A stretch of 64,000 nucleotides of DNA from Alistipes sp. (GTDB lineage: Bacteria; Bacteroidota; Bacteroidia; Bacteroidales; Rikenellaceae): positions 856,378-920,377 of the forward strand of contig JAGBEH010000001.1 in NCBI GenBank assembly GCA_017937125.1, given 5' to 3'. A model generated the notes under the pieces. That model searched no databases. It saw nothing but the letters and a program-made list of their open reading frames with translations, and had not been told where the DNA came from. Both the position numbers and the translations under genes were made by a program. The stretch's first letter is position 1, and each line of letters starts with the position of its first letter. Positions 1 through 8,559 of the stretch are shown one piece after another.

Positions 1-39
1 GCCCAAAAAGGCGCCCTTTTTATTTAAGAATGACAGTCG

Positions 40-777
40 TCATTGCTTATATAAGAATCCCAGCAGCCGATTCGTTGCAGGCTGTATTTTGTCGATTACA
101 TACCCTACCAGAAGCGCCGCGACGACAGTTCCGACGCCAACGACGCTTTCGGGACCGTTGAACTCGATCTTGTGCAGCAGAATTATCGACAACAGCAACC
201 CTATCGCCACGAGCGTCGAATCGAACCATATTTTTATCTTGCCGAAATCCCCGCCCGTAACCTCCGCGATAACGGCCACGGTCTGTTCTCCCGGCAGCAT
301 CCACGCTTTGGCGCTTACCTCCATAGCTATGCCTATCGCCAAAACGATACAGCCGACGAGCAACAGCCCGAATTGCCATACGATAGATTCTGACTGCCAA
401 GAGGCAGTGATATTCATAGTAAGATCGGTGAAATAGCCGAACATAAACGAAGCGGCGAGTTGCAACAGCAATACCAAGCGGAACTTTTTACGCAGCAATG
501 CTATCTGGATGCAGATAAGCAGGATGTGCATCATAATCGTATACTCGCCCATCGTAAACCCGCCCCAAAGGCTCAAAGCATAAGGAGGACAGGATATGGG
601 CGAGGTTCCGAGATTGGACCTCGTGGACACGGCGACGCCGAAGGCCACAACGAACAGACCGACAGTTGCGGTAAGATAGCGTTTGAAAATATTGAACGCC
701 GACTCCCTGACGGGAGCGACTGTTTTCGTATCGGACAAATCCTGTTTCATATTTTGTATTCGGTTTATAAAATTCAT
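40..777 (-). CDS. YczE/YitT-like multi-pass membrane protein
   Basis: Predicted 245-residue inner-membrane protein. After a ~30-residue hydrophilic N-terminus come several hydrophobic segments (about residues 32-52, 78-96, 100-120, 133-152, 185-203 and 212-228). The early 'GVAVSTRSNLGTSPIS' stretch and the later 'MLPGEQTVAVIAE' stretch resemble the YczE/YyaS/YitT membrane-protein family. No substrate is known for that family and none can be inferred here. It is transcribed away from the polysaccharide operon and shares a ~150-bp divergent intergenic region with upxY, so it is probably not part of that operon. The start gives a normal N-terminus; an internal Met11 is also possible. Confidence 0.75.
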   Translation of the reverse strand: MNFINRIQNMKQDLSDTKTVAPVRESAFNIFKRYLTATVGLFVVAFGVAVSTRSNLGTSPISCPPYALSLWGGFTMGEYTIMMHILLICIQIALLRKKFRLVLLLQLAASFMFGYFTDLTMNITASWQSESIVWQFGLLLVGCIVLAIGIAMEVSAKAWMLPGEQTVAVIAEVTGGDFGKIKIWFDSTLVAIGLLLSIILLHKIEFNGPESVVGVGTVVAALLVGYVIDKIQPATNRLLGFLYKQ

Positions 778-845
778 ACGAAAATAATCAATTCCGGAAT
801 AAATTCCAAACGCTCGGCGGCGAAGTCAAAAAAGCCGTGGCAAAG

Positions 846-876
846 TTGGCGGAAACCGATATTTTGATTATTTTTG
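846..876 (+). promoter_or_regulatory. Predicted promoter of the polysaccharide operon
   Basis: A TTG at 846-848 and TATTTTTG at 869-876 are 20 nt apart, matching the Bacteroidetes -33 (TTTG) / -7 (TAnnTTTG) layout. Transcription would begin near 880, leaving a ~50-nt leader before upxY. No inverted repeats flanking this segment were found, so it does not look like an invertible Mpi-type capsule promoter. Confidence 0.5.
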
Positions 877-930
877 ACGATTATTGCAGAATAATGCAGG
901 CAGGCTCTATCGTAGAGATGTCTTAAAAGT

Positions 931-1599
931 ATGATTAACAGCAACTGCCGACAAACGCAGAACTTCGAAAAACCCCGCGCATCAAATGACAAGGGGTGTC
1001 CCCCGATTGTGCGGTTAGGTGAAGATACCGGAAACGGCGCTACATCGGATACGGCATCGGATAAGAAATGGTATGCCCTGCGCGTGACTTATGCGAGAGA
1101 GATGAAAGTCAAGCGTTATTTGGACGCTTGCGGCATAAAATCCTACATACCGATGCGTATGGAGGAGCGGGTTTTCTTCGGCAAACGGAGGAAACGTCTG
1201 GTGCCGATAATCCATAATCTGATATTCGTGCATATCGGCGATGAACGGATGAAAGAGATAAAGGCCATTCCCGACCTGCCCATAAGATATATAATGGACA
1301 AGGAATCGAAGCGCCCCATCGTTATTCCCGACAAACAGATGAACGATTTCATCTCCGTGGCGCAAAGCGATAACGAACACGTCGAATTCATCAGCCCCGA
1401 TGCGATCGCAGTAAAACAGGGAGACCGCGTGCGCGTTACGGGCGGAGCGTTTCAGGGCATAGAGGGAGAATACATACGTTACAAGGGTCACAGCAAGGTC
1501 GCAATATCCATTCAAGGCGTTTTGTCGGTCGTTACGGCCTATGTCCCGTTAAGATACATAGAAATCATAGAATGGCAGCAATTACAGAGAACGCGTTGA
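931..1599 (+). CDS. UpxY-family transcription antiterminator (NusG-like)
   Basis: 222-residue NusG paralogue of the UpxY type, which in Bacteroides is the first gene of capsule operons and lets RNA polymerase read through the long operon. The NGN domain spans roughly residues 45-145 ('KKWYALRVTYARE' onward). A KOW-type segment follows at about 158-195 ('VKQGDRVRVTGGAFQGIEGEY'). The first ~44 residues are a non-conserved-looking extension, but no better in-frame ATG precedes the NGN domain. No UpxZ-like partner (an inhibitor of other UpxYs in Bacteroides) follows. The stop codon lies one base before a G9 tract, and the next gene's only upstream ATG lies inside this gene, so translation of the two may be coupled. 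Confidence 0.9.
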   Translation: MINSNCRQTQNFEKPRASNDKGCPPIVRLGEDTGNGATSDTASDKKWYALRVTYAREMKVKRYLDACGIKSYIPMRMEERVFFGKRRKRLVPIIHNLIFVHIGDERMKEIKAIPDLPIRYIMDKESKRPIVIPDKQMNDFISVAQSDNEHVEFISPDAIAVKQGDRVRVTGGAFQGIEGEYIRYKGHSKVAISIQGVLSVVTAYVPLRYIEIIEWQQLQRTR

Positions 1600-2678
1600 A
1601 GGGGGGGGGAAATGGAGTCCGAATATATATACACCCCTTCAGTATGATAAATTACGGGCTATATTATATTAAAGGCCTTTCGGATTTATTTCCTAATGCC
1701 GAGATGATATTCGATAACAAGCCATTCGGGTACATAATCAATAATCGGGAAAAATACCGAAAAGGGATAGGTGTCGTTCTGCAAACTAATTATGAGACTA
1801 TTAAAATCTATATCGATACGAATGATCTGAACACAGTCGATTTCGATTTTTACAATTGGTCGGATGTATATGCAAAAATCAATGTAAGTGCAGATGACGG
1901 GCATTTGAAAAAGCTATTGCCTATAGGCCCGAGTTTCGGCATAAATTACGGCTCCAAATTAAAACTAACATATTGGGGGCTGTGTAATTTTATGAGAATA
2001 AGGAATAACACGGAATATCGCGTATCTTTTCGCGAATTTATCGGGAATTATATTTACCCATTTATTCGCAGACGCAGTTTCGAAACATACAACTGTGACT
2101 GCGACGAGGACAGAGAATATATTTTTACACTATCGACATTATGGTACGATGCTAAAACCGATATGACGACAAATAGGTTTAGAGGAATATTCGCAAAAGA
2201 GTGTAAAAAACAATTTCCAAAATTTGAAGGCGGATTTCTATACCTGAATTCTCCGGTCGTTACCGCCCAATTTCCAGAATATACTAAATATCTAAAACTA
2301 TACAGCGACATTCTGGTATCACACAGGATGTCTATGCACGAATATCTCTCGAAAACGAGACGTTCGTCGTTTGTGTTCAATACGCCATCGGTATGCGGGT
2401 GTCTCGGATGGAAATTAGGAGAATATTTGGCGATGGGAAAGGCCATAATATCCACACCGTTAGGCAATATAATGCCTGGAGAGTTTACAGATGGGAAACA
2501 TTTCATCGCGGTAAATGATGAATCGGAGATAGCATCGGCGATTACATTTTTGCGCAATAATCCGCAAAAAATAGATGAACTCAAAAAAAATGCACGAACA
2601 TATTTCAATGAATATTTAATGCCTCGAAAAGTAATTGAACGCATTATCAATAAATACATTTCGTTAAAAGCCATCTGA
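1572..2678 (+). CDS. Glycosyltransferase, first in the polysaccharide operon (start crosses a G9 tract)
   Basis: 368 residues. The N-terminal '[20 protein letters not shown]' and C-terminal '[22 protein letters not shown]' segments are like GT-B glycosyltransferases of capsule loci; donor and acceptor are unknown. The start is problematic. The recognisable protein begins near residue 17 ('VRIYIHP'), yet the only in-frame ATG upstream of it is at 1572, inside upxY, and translation from there must cross the G9 tract at 1601-1609. G8 or G10 would lead to a stop within about 10-20 codons. The next in-frame ATG (1644) would remove the conserved beginning. An in-frame TTG exists at 1596. Base composition is AT-richer than in neighbouring rmlA. 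Function is inferred from C-terminal similarity and operon context. Confidence 0.7.
   Translation: MAAITENALKGGGNGVRIYIHPFSMINYGLYYIKGLSDLFPNAEMIFDNKPFGYIINNREKYRKGIGVVLQTNYETIKIYIDTNDLNTVDFDFYNWSDVYAKINVSADDGHLKKLLPIGPSFGINYGSKLKLTYWGLCNFMRIRNNTEYRVSFREFIGNYIYPFIRRRSFETYNCDCDEDREYIFTLSTLWYDAKTDMTTNRFRGIFAKECKKQFPKFEGGFLYLNSPVVTAQFPEYTKYLKLYSDILVSHRMSMHEYLSKTRRSSFVFNTPSVCGCLGWKLGEYLAMGKAIISTPLGNIMPGEFTDGKHFIAVNDESEIASAITFLRNNPQKIDELKKNARTYFNEYLMPRKVIERIINKYISLKAI
1601..1609 (+). repeat. G9 homopolymer tract 1
   Basis: Nine consecutive G followed by AAATGG, one base after the upxY stop codon and inside the overlapping start of the first glycosyltransferase. At nine G the reading frame from ATG 1572 is open. 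It is one of five identical-length tracts in this window. Confidence 0.95.
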
Positions 2679-2679
2679 T

Positions 2680-3573
2680 ATGAAAGGAATAGTCCTCGCG
2701 GGAGGCAGCGGCACACGACTGTATCCCATAACAAAAGGCGTAAGCAAACAGTTGCTTCCCATTTACGACAAGCCGATGATATACTACCCCATATCGACTT
2801 TGATGTTGGCGGGCATTCGCGAAATACTGATCATCTCCACTCCCGATGACCTGCCATCGTTCAAGCGTCTGTTGGGAGACGGAAGCGACTGCGGCGTAAA
2901 ATTCGAGTATGCCGAGCAGCCGTCGCCCGACGGTTTGGCTCAGGCATTCATCATCGGCGAACGCTTTATCGGGAACGATGCGGTTTGTTTGGTTCTCGGC
3001 GACAATATTTTTCACGGTGCGGGATTGGGCAAATTGCTCCGCGAAGCGGTCGCATCGGTCGAAAAAGACGGCAAAGCGACCGTGTTCGGATACAGGGTGG
3101 ACGATCCGCAGCGTTACGGAGTCGCGGAATTCGACGGCGAGGGCAACTGCCTCTCGATAGAAGAGAAACCCGAAAATCCCAAATCGAATTATGCGGTCGT
3201 CGGTCTCTATTTCTATCCCAATGACGTAGTGGAAATAGCCAAACGGATAAAGCCGTCCGCCCGCGGCGAGCTCGAAATAACATCCGTAAATCAGGAATAT
3301 CTCGCACAACAGCGGCTTATGGTCCGAAAATTCGAACGCGGATTCGCGTGGCTCGACACCGGTACCCACGATTCTTTGGCCGAAGCGTCCATATTCGTGG
3401 AAGTCATCGAAAAACGCCAAGGGCTGAAAATCGCCTGTCTCGAAGGCATAGCTTTCGACAAGGGGTGGATTACGTCCGACCGATTGAGACGGGCGGCAAT
3501 GCCGATGGCTAAAAACCAATACGGCAAATACCTGCTGAAACTTATAGACGAAAAAGAGAAGAGCGCATTATGA
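2680..3573 (+). CDS. rmlA: Glucose-1-phosphate thymidylyltransferase (RmlA)
   Basis: 297 residues, the usual length for RmlA/RfbA. It makes dTDP-glucose from glucose-1-phosphate and dTTP, the first step of dTDP-L-rhamnose synthesis. The nucleotidyltransferase signature 'GGSGTRLYP' is at residues 8-16, followed by '[15 protein letters not shown]'. '[10 protein letters not shown]' (about 105-114) and '[19 protein letters not shown]' (about 160-180) are conserved in the family. The stop overlaps the rmlC start by four bases (ATGA), indicating translational coupling. It begins two bases after the preceding glycosyltransferase. All four rml genes are in this operon but split into rmlA-rmlC, rmlD and rmlB. 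Confidence 0.97.
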   Translation: MKGIVLAGGSGTRLYPITKGVSKQLLPIYDKPMIYYPISTLMLAGIREILIISTPDDLPSFKRLLGDGSDCGVKFEYAEQPSPDGLAQAFIIGERFIGNDAVCLVLGDNIFHGAGLGKLLREAVASVEKDGKATVFGYRVDDPQRYGVAEFDGEGNCLSIEEKPENPKSNYAVVGLYFYPNDVVEIAKRIKPSARGELEITSVNQEYLAQQRLMVRKFERGFAWLDTGTHDSLAEASIFVEVIEKRQGLKIACLEGIAFDKGWITSDRLRRAAMPMAKNQYGKYLLKLIDEKEKSAL

Positions 3574-4142
3574 AGGTAATTGCAACTGAAATAGAAGGCG
3601 TCGTAATTATCGAGCCGACCGTCTTCGGCGACGGGCGCGGATATTTCTTCGAGAGCTACTCGCAGCGCGAGTTCGACGCGAAAGTACGCCCCGTAAGATT
3701 CGTGCAGGACAACGAGTCCGAATCGCGCTACGGAGTATTGCGCGGGCTGCATTTTCAGAAAGGTGCGAATGCCCAGTCCAAGCTCGTACGAGTAGTCAAA
3801 GGCCGTGTTTTGGATGTCGCGGCCGACATCCGCAAGGGCTCGCCGACATTCGGGAAATACATTTCGGTCGAACTCTCGGCGGAAAACAAGCGGCAGCTTT
3901 TCGTTCCGCGCGGTTTCGCGCACGGATTCGCGGTATTGAGCGAAGAGGCGGTATTCCAATACAAATGCGACAATCCCTATGCACCCGAAACCGAAGGAGC
4001 AATCATATGGAACGACCCGACTGTCGCCGTAGACTGGCATCTTCCCGAAACCGACATAATACTTTCGGAAAAAGACAAACACCACCCCACGCTCGAACAG
4101 GCGGAAGAATTATTCGATTACCATACGGACTATTATGCTTGA
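3570..4142 (+). CDS. rmlC: dTDP-4-dehydrorhamnose 3,5-epimerase (RmlC)
   Basis: 190 residues, a full-length cupin of the RmlC family. It epimerises dTDP-4-keto-6-deoxyglucose at C3 and C5. The sequence shows 'GVLRGLHFQ' with the catalytic His near residue 62, '[13 protein letters not shown]' (about 111-123) and the following aromatic '[12 protein letters not shown]'. It starts within rmlA (ATGA overlap) and ends 21 bases before the flippase gene. With rmlA, rmlD and rmlB in the same operon, the dTDP-L-rhamnose pathway is complete. Confidence 0.97.
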   Translation: MKVIATEIEGVVIIEPTVFGDGRGYFFESYSQREFDAKVRPVRFVQDNESESRYGVLRGLHFQKGANAQSKLVRVVKGRVLDVAADIRKGSPTFGKYISVELSAENKRQLFVPRGFAHGFAVLSEEAVFQYKCDNPYAPETEGAIIWNDPTVAVDWHLPETDIILSEKDKHHPTLEQAEELFDYHTDYYA

Positions 4143-4163
4143 CAAGCCTGCGGGCAAAAAGCT

Positions 4164-5645
4164 ATGTCACAACAGTTCTCGATTAAAAAAAACTATATTT
4201 TCAATCTGTTCAATACCGCATCGTCGATATTGTTCCCGCTGTTGGCATTCCCGTATGCGGCGCGCATTATGGGAGCGGAGTCTATCGGACGTATAAATTT
4301 TCTCTCCTCTATAATAGGTTACATTTCCATTTTGTCCTGTTTGGGCATCCCGATGTATGCCATAAGAGAAATTGCAAAGGTACGCGATAATGAACGCGAG
4401 CGCAATCGGGCTGCTAAAGAGATATTGATACTGCACACCCTGCTCACATTGATCGGTTACGGCATCGTCGGAATAATCGCCGTCGCTGTCCCGAAAATAC
4501 ACGACGACATCTCTCTGTTTCTGCTGTTGAGCATATCGATATTTTTCAATGCCATAGGATGCGAATGGTTCTATCAGGGAATAGAAGATTTCAAGTACAT
4601 CACTATACGCGGATTCATCGTAAAAACGATAGCGTTGATATTGCTTTTCGTATTGGTGAAAACGCCGAATGACATATATTGGTATGCGGGATATTCGGTT
4701 ATTGGCTCGGTCGGCAACAATATATTCAACTTCGTCAGATTGCATACTTATATCAAGTCTCCGCAAATAGGATTTGGAGATATGCGGCCGTTCAGACATT
4801 TCGTACCGGTATTGCATATTTTTATTCTCAACCTGATCGTAAGTCTTTACATCAATCTTAATACGATAATGCTCGGATTTATGCAGAATGACGAGAGTGT
4901 CGGACTATTTACCGGAGCCACGAAGATAGCGTCCATAGCATTGAGTTTCGTAGGCGCACTCGGCACCGTTATGCTTCCGCATCTGTCCAATCTGTTGAGT
5001 TCCGGGAACAAAGACAGATTCGATGAGTTGGCACAAAACGCATTTTCATTCACTTGCGCGTTTGCCATTCCGATGTCGGTCGGATTGATTATCTGCGCGG
5101 AATATATCATTCCCGTATTTTGCGGGCAAACGTATATGGCAGCCATACCGACTCTGCGCATTTTGGCTCCGGTCATATTGCTGGTCGGCCTGTCGAACGT
5201 GATAGGGATACAAATACTCTACCCGCAAGGGCGCGAAAACACCGTCATTCTTTGCACCTCTATAGGCGCTGCGGTCAATATAACATTGAATTTGCTGCTT
5301 ATCCCCCGCTATTCATACAACGGCGCCGCAATATCGACGATCATAACCGAACTGATGATTACATTGTGTATGATGATAATCGGGAGGCGCTATCTGCCGA
5401 TACAGTGGTTCAGAAAAGAGTATTCGACATACTTGCTCGGCAGCGCTTTGATGGTGGCAGGTATCATTCCCGCTATCCGAGCGGATTTATCCCCATACAT
5501 CGCACTGGCAATCATTGTTCCGGTAGGTGTAATCATATACGCCGGATGTCTCGCACTTGCTAAAGATCCGATATTTTATCGAATAATATCAACCATACGA
5601 CGTACCCGCAATGACAAAAGTAAAAATATTGGTATGCTGCCATAA
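4164..5645 (+). CDS. wzx: Wzx-type polysaccharide flippase (MATE/MOP superfamily)
   Basis: 493 residues with about 12-14 hydrophobic segments across the whole length. The N-terminus 'YIFNLFNTASSILFPLLAFPYAARIMGAESIGRINFLSS' is characteristic of Wzx/RfbX oligosaccharide flippases. It would move undecaprenyl-linked repeat units across the inner membrane for polymerisation by the Wzy-like protein encoded two genes downstream. The last 35 bases overlap the start of the DUF4422 reading frame. Function is confident from family and context; the substrate is inferred to contain rhamnose. Confidence 0.92.
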   Translation: MSQQFSIKKNYIFNLFNTASSILFPLLAFPYAARIMGAESIGRINFLSSIIGYISILSCLGIPMYAIREIAKVRDNERERNRAAKEILILHTLLTLIGYGIVGIIAVAVPKIHDDISLFLLLSISIFFNAIGCEWFYQGIEDFKYITIRGFIVKTIALILLFVLVKTPNDIYWYAGYSVIGSVGNNIFNFVRLHTYIKSPQIGFGDMRPFRHFVPVLHIFILNLIVSLYINLNTIMLGFMQNDESVGLFTGATKIASIALSFVGALGTVMLPHLSNLLSSGNKDRFDELAQNAFSFTCAFAIPMSVGLIICAEYIIPVFCGQTYMAAIPTLRILAPVILLVGLSNVIGIQILYPQGRENTVILCTSIGAAVNITLNLLLIPRYSYNGAAISTIITELMITLCMMIIGRRYLPIQWFRKEYSTYLLGSALMVAGIIPAIRADLSPYIALAIIVPVGVIIYAGCLALAKDPIFYRIISTIRRTRNDKSKNIGMLP

Positions 5646-6460
5646 AAACGACATAATGGCCACCGAAAAGCCGTATTTCCCGATCCACGCAGGCAAAGCA
5701 CTGTCGGACATTGAATTGAGGGGGGGGGAAATTTAGCGGCAGACGATACCGGCGATAATATAAGCGTAAAAACGGCAGTTACTGCGAACTCACGGGAATG
5801 TATTGGGCGTGGAAGAACCTGAAGGATACGGATATAATCGGACTGTGCCACTATCGCCGATATTTCGATTTTCACGGATTGTGCCGAAAATGCGTTCCTT
5901 TCGACGAATTCCCGACGTCGGATTTTGCGAATATCGACATATCCGTTCCCGACAAAATAATCGGATCGTTGCATTCGGGACAGGCGATAATAGCTGAACC
6001 ATTTTACTACAAATACAATTTGGCGACCATATACAGTATCTGTCATATATCCGAAGATCTGCGCACTATGCAAGAGGTGATAAGGGAAACTCAACCCGAG
6101 AAATTCATCCGTGCATTCGACGTGGTGATGTATCATAATAATGCCATATCGAATTACAATATGTTTATTATGACGTGGGGCGATTTCGACAAATATTGCC
6201 GATGGCTCTTTCCGCTGCTGGCAGAAATAGAGAACCGCACCGACATATCGAACTACAACCCCACCCAACGGCGTATTTTCGGATATATGGCAGAAAGATT
6301 ATTTAACGTATATCTGTATGCGGAGAAATTCAGCAAGATATACAAGCCCGTTATCAAAATAACCGAAAAGCCGAAAAATCTCTCTCGACATATATTCATC
6401 AGGAATCGATTGAGAGGGCATATCATAACGGCACTCGCCCGTTCGCATAGCTGGATATGA
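5611..6460 (+). pseudogene. DUF4422 glycosyltransferase, out of frame at a G9 tract and an A5 run
   Basis: The DUF4422 family (capsular glycosyltransferases) is recognisable in three consecutive reading frames. 5611-5718 reads 'VKILVCCHKNDIMATEKPYF', then 'HAGKALSDIEL'. A second frame after the G9 tract reads 'ADDTGDNIS' (about 5739-5765). A third frame from about 5771 to the stop at 6460 reads 'NGSYCELTGMYWAWKN' and 'IIGLCHYRRYFDF'. One extra G in the tract at 5720-5728 and one extra A in the run at 5768-5772 would give a continuous 283-residue protein of normal family length. As written, translation ends at TAG 5734-5736. It may be a phase-OFF gene with a second lesion, a decayed gene, or a sequence with two homopolymer miscalls. 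The start overlaps wzx by 35 bases. Confidence 0.85.
5720..5728 (+). repeat. G9 homopolymer tract 2
   Basis: Nine G followed by AAATTT, inside the 5' part of the DUF4422 gene. G10 would join the first frame to the middle frame carrying the DTGDNIS motif; at G9 translation meets a stop two codons after the tract. Confidence 0.95.
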
Positions 6461-6490
6461 TGGACAGATACACATGCTTCCGTTTTACAA

Positions 6491-7705
6491 ATGAATAATA
6501 CGACGAACCATACCCTGACCGTTGCAATACTGCTGTTGTTTTATGCAGCCGTTGAAATACTGTCGGTAAAATCGTTCTATGTACTGTTCCCGATATTCTT
6601 ATATCTTGTTTTACGAAACGGCACATCACCAATCGTAAAAAAATCGGTATTGTTTTTCGTAATACCATCCATACTGGCATTTGCAATAGGCTTGTTCAGA
6701 TTCGAACCTTATGACGTATTCAAAGATCTGACTTATTTCTTCATCCCGATATCGGGTTTAGCCTTCGGCAATGTTTTCGCGAAAAAGTACGGGGCGCCAA
6801 CCGTCTTGAATTCGCTGGAAACCGCCGGAAAAATTATCTGTCTGATTTTCTTATCCGTCGTATTCATCAAATTCGGCCCCGAAATAATTTACGAAGCTCG
6901 TGACATAAGAGATACCGAGGAGGGAGGATTGGGAATAGATACGGGATTTTTCCCCGTAGTAACAGCCGGCATTATATTGTACAGATTCCTGTTTTTCCGC
7001 TATGAATATCATATGCGCGACATTGTATGGTTGTTCGTCTGCATTTTGGCAATCATCGCATCCGGATCTCGAACTTATTTCATTTCATTCATAATTGTCA
7101 CATTATGCATCATCATATCATCATTCAGGCGACACTTCGTCCGATTTATGATCATTACGCCTCTCCTGATGCTTGCCGTTGCGGGAATAATGTCCACCAA
7201 TGAAGCATTCGTCGATAGTCTTAAGGAATCTACTGCCGAAATCAGCATCGAGAACACCGAAGATCTGAACGAGAATGAGAATTACCGAGGTTATGAGGCA
7301 AAAATGGCATTGCTGTTCGTATCAGAATCGGCACTCGAATATCAAATTGCAGGTAACGGGGCCGGTGTAGCAGTGGATATGGGTAATTATGCCCCAGTTC
7401 GGCGATTTGTCCCGATAACGCATAACGGCTACATATATATACTATTGAAGTTCGGACTCGCAGGGATGGCCGTCATACTGGCTTTCGGAATATACATATT
7501 GCAATACATCGTCAAATGGCATCCGTGCAAATTGCGGGACAAGCAGTTGAAAACGCTTTCCATAGGATGTATCCTTACTCTATTCGCGGCAAATTACGTA
7601 ATATGCGGCATATTCAACGTTCTGTCATACCCGTTGATGATAATAATCGGCTGTACGTTGTCATATATATATCAATATAAAAAACGATGCGCCAAGTCTC
7701 GATAA
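6491..7705 (+). CDS. wzy: Wzy-like O-antigen/capsule polymerase
   Basis: 404 residues, almost entirely hydrophobic segments (about 10-11) with one larger hydrophilic loop at roughly residues 235-300. That topology and the position between flippase and glycosyltransferases fit a Wzy polymerase, which links repeat units in the periplasm. These proteins share little sequence, so the call rests on topology, the 'NGAGVAVDMGNYAPVRRFVPITHNGYIYILLKFGLAGM' region that resembles O-antigen ligase/polymerase family proteins, and context. The 3' end overlaps the next gene by 19 bases. Confidence 0.75.
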   Translation: MNNTTNHTLTVAILLLFYAAVEILSVKSFYVLFPIFLYLVLRNGTSPIVKKSVLFFVIPSILAFAIGLFRFEPYDVFKDLTYFFIPISGLAFGNVFAKKYGAPTVLNSLETAGKIICLIFLSVVFIKFGPEIIYEARDIRDTEEGGLGIDTGFFPVVTAGIILYRFLFFRYEYHMRDIVWLFVCILAIIASGSRTYFISFIIVTLCIIISSFRRHFVRFMIITPLLMLAVAGIMSTNEAFVDSLKESTAEISIENTEDLNENENYRGYEAKMALLFVSESALEYQIAGNGAGVAVDMGNYAPVRRFVPITHNGYIYILLKFGLAGMAVILAFGIYILQYIVKWHPCKLRDKQLKTLSIGCILTLFAANYVICGIFNVLSYPLMIIIGCTLSYIYQYKKRCAKSR

Positions 7706-8559
7706 TCATAGTCAGTTACAATACCAGACTTTTACTGGCCGATTGCATCGAGTCGATTATGGAACATACCGTCGATATCGATTTCGAAATAATCGTCGTA
7801 GATAATAATTCTGCCGACGGATCGAAAGAGTATGTCAGGGGAATATATCCGAACGTGATTTGGATCGACAGCGGAAACAATATAGGCTTCGGCAGAGCCA
7901 ACAATCTCGGTGCGCAATATGCGCAGGGTGAATATCTGTTATTTCTCAACTCGGATACTCTGTTGAAAAATAATGCCTTGCAATATTTTATCAAATATAT
8001 GCATGTCCTCGGATCCGATAAAGTCGGGATATTGGGAAGCTGGTTGTATGACAAGGTGGGGCATATAAATTTATCATACGGCGATTTTCCTACCCCATCA
8101 TCAGAAATGAAATATATATTTGGAAAAATCACGAATAGAAAAGCATCGGACGATACGACCGTCATACGTACTGTCGATTGGGTGTCGGGTGCCGATATGT
8201 TCATAAAACGCAGTCTGTTCGAAGATATGGGCGGATTCGACCCCAACATATTTATGTATTACGAAGAAACGGACCTTCAATACCGGCTGTCGGAATCCGG
8301 ATACGGCAGATATATAATTCCGGGACCCGAAATCATCCATCTCGAAGGCGGCAGTTCCGACGGCAAAAAGCTGACATATCGTAAGTTTTTGATATCGCAG
8401 CACAGCTATAACTACTATATTCGCAAACACTTTCAAGGAATAAGATACGTTGCATACAGATTATTCCTTTGCTTATACAGACTGAGTATTTTCATAACTA
8501 CAGATTGGAGCATGCAAGAAAAACTAAAGGCATACGGAACGGTATTGTCAGGTAAATAA
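7687..8559 (+). CDS. Family 2 glycosyltransferase (rhamnosyltransferase-like)
   Basis: 290 residues. The N-terminal 'VSIIIVSYNTRLLLADCIESI' and 'EIIVVDNNSADGSKEYV' are the nucleotide-binding start of GT2 (GT-A fold) enzymes. 'YLLFLNSDTLL' (about residues 80-90) holds the DxD-like metal-binding motif, and 'DWVSGADMFIKRSLFEDMGGFDPNIFMYYEETDLQYRL' is typical of the WbbL/rhamnosyltransferase subgroup. Given the complete rml pathway in the operon, transfer of L-rhamnose is plausible but unproven. It overlaps the polymerase by 19 bases and the next gene by one base (TAATG). Confidence 0.9.
   Translation: MRQVSIIIVSYNTRLLLADCIESIMEHTVDIDFEIIVVDNNSADGSKEYVRGIYPNVIWIDSGNNIGFGRANNLGAQYAQGEYLLFLNSDTLLKNNALQYFIKYMHVLGSDKVGILGSWLYDKVGHINLSYGDFPTPSSEMKYIFGKITNRKASDDTTVIRTVDWVSGADMFIKRSLFEDMGGFDPNIFMYYEETDLQYRLSESGYGRYIIPGPEIIHLEGGSSDGKKLTYRKFLISQHSYNYYIRKHFQGIRYVAYRLFLCLYRLSIFITTDWSMQEKLKAYGTVLSGK

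Noticed and set aside
780-930. Possible invertible capsule promoter upstream of upxY
   Set aside because: Only short chance inverted repeats (such as CTCTA/TAGAG) are present; no pair of long inverted repeats around the promoter and no invertase nearby.
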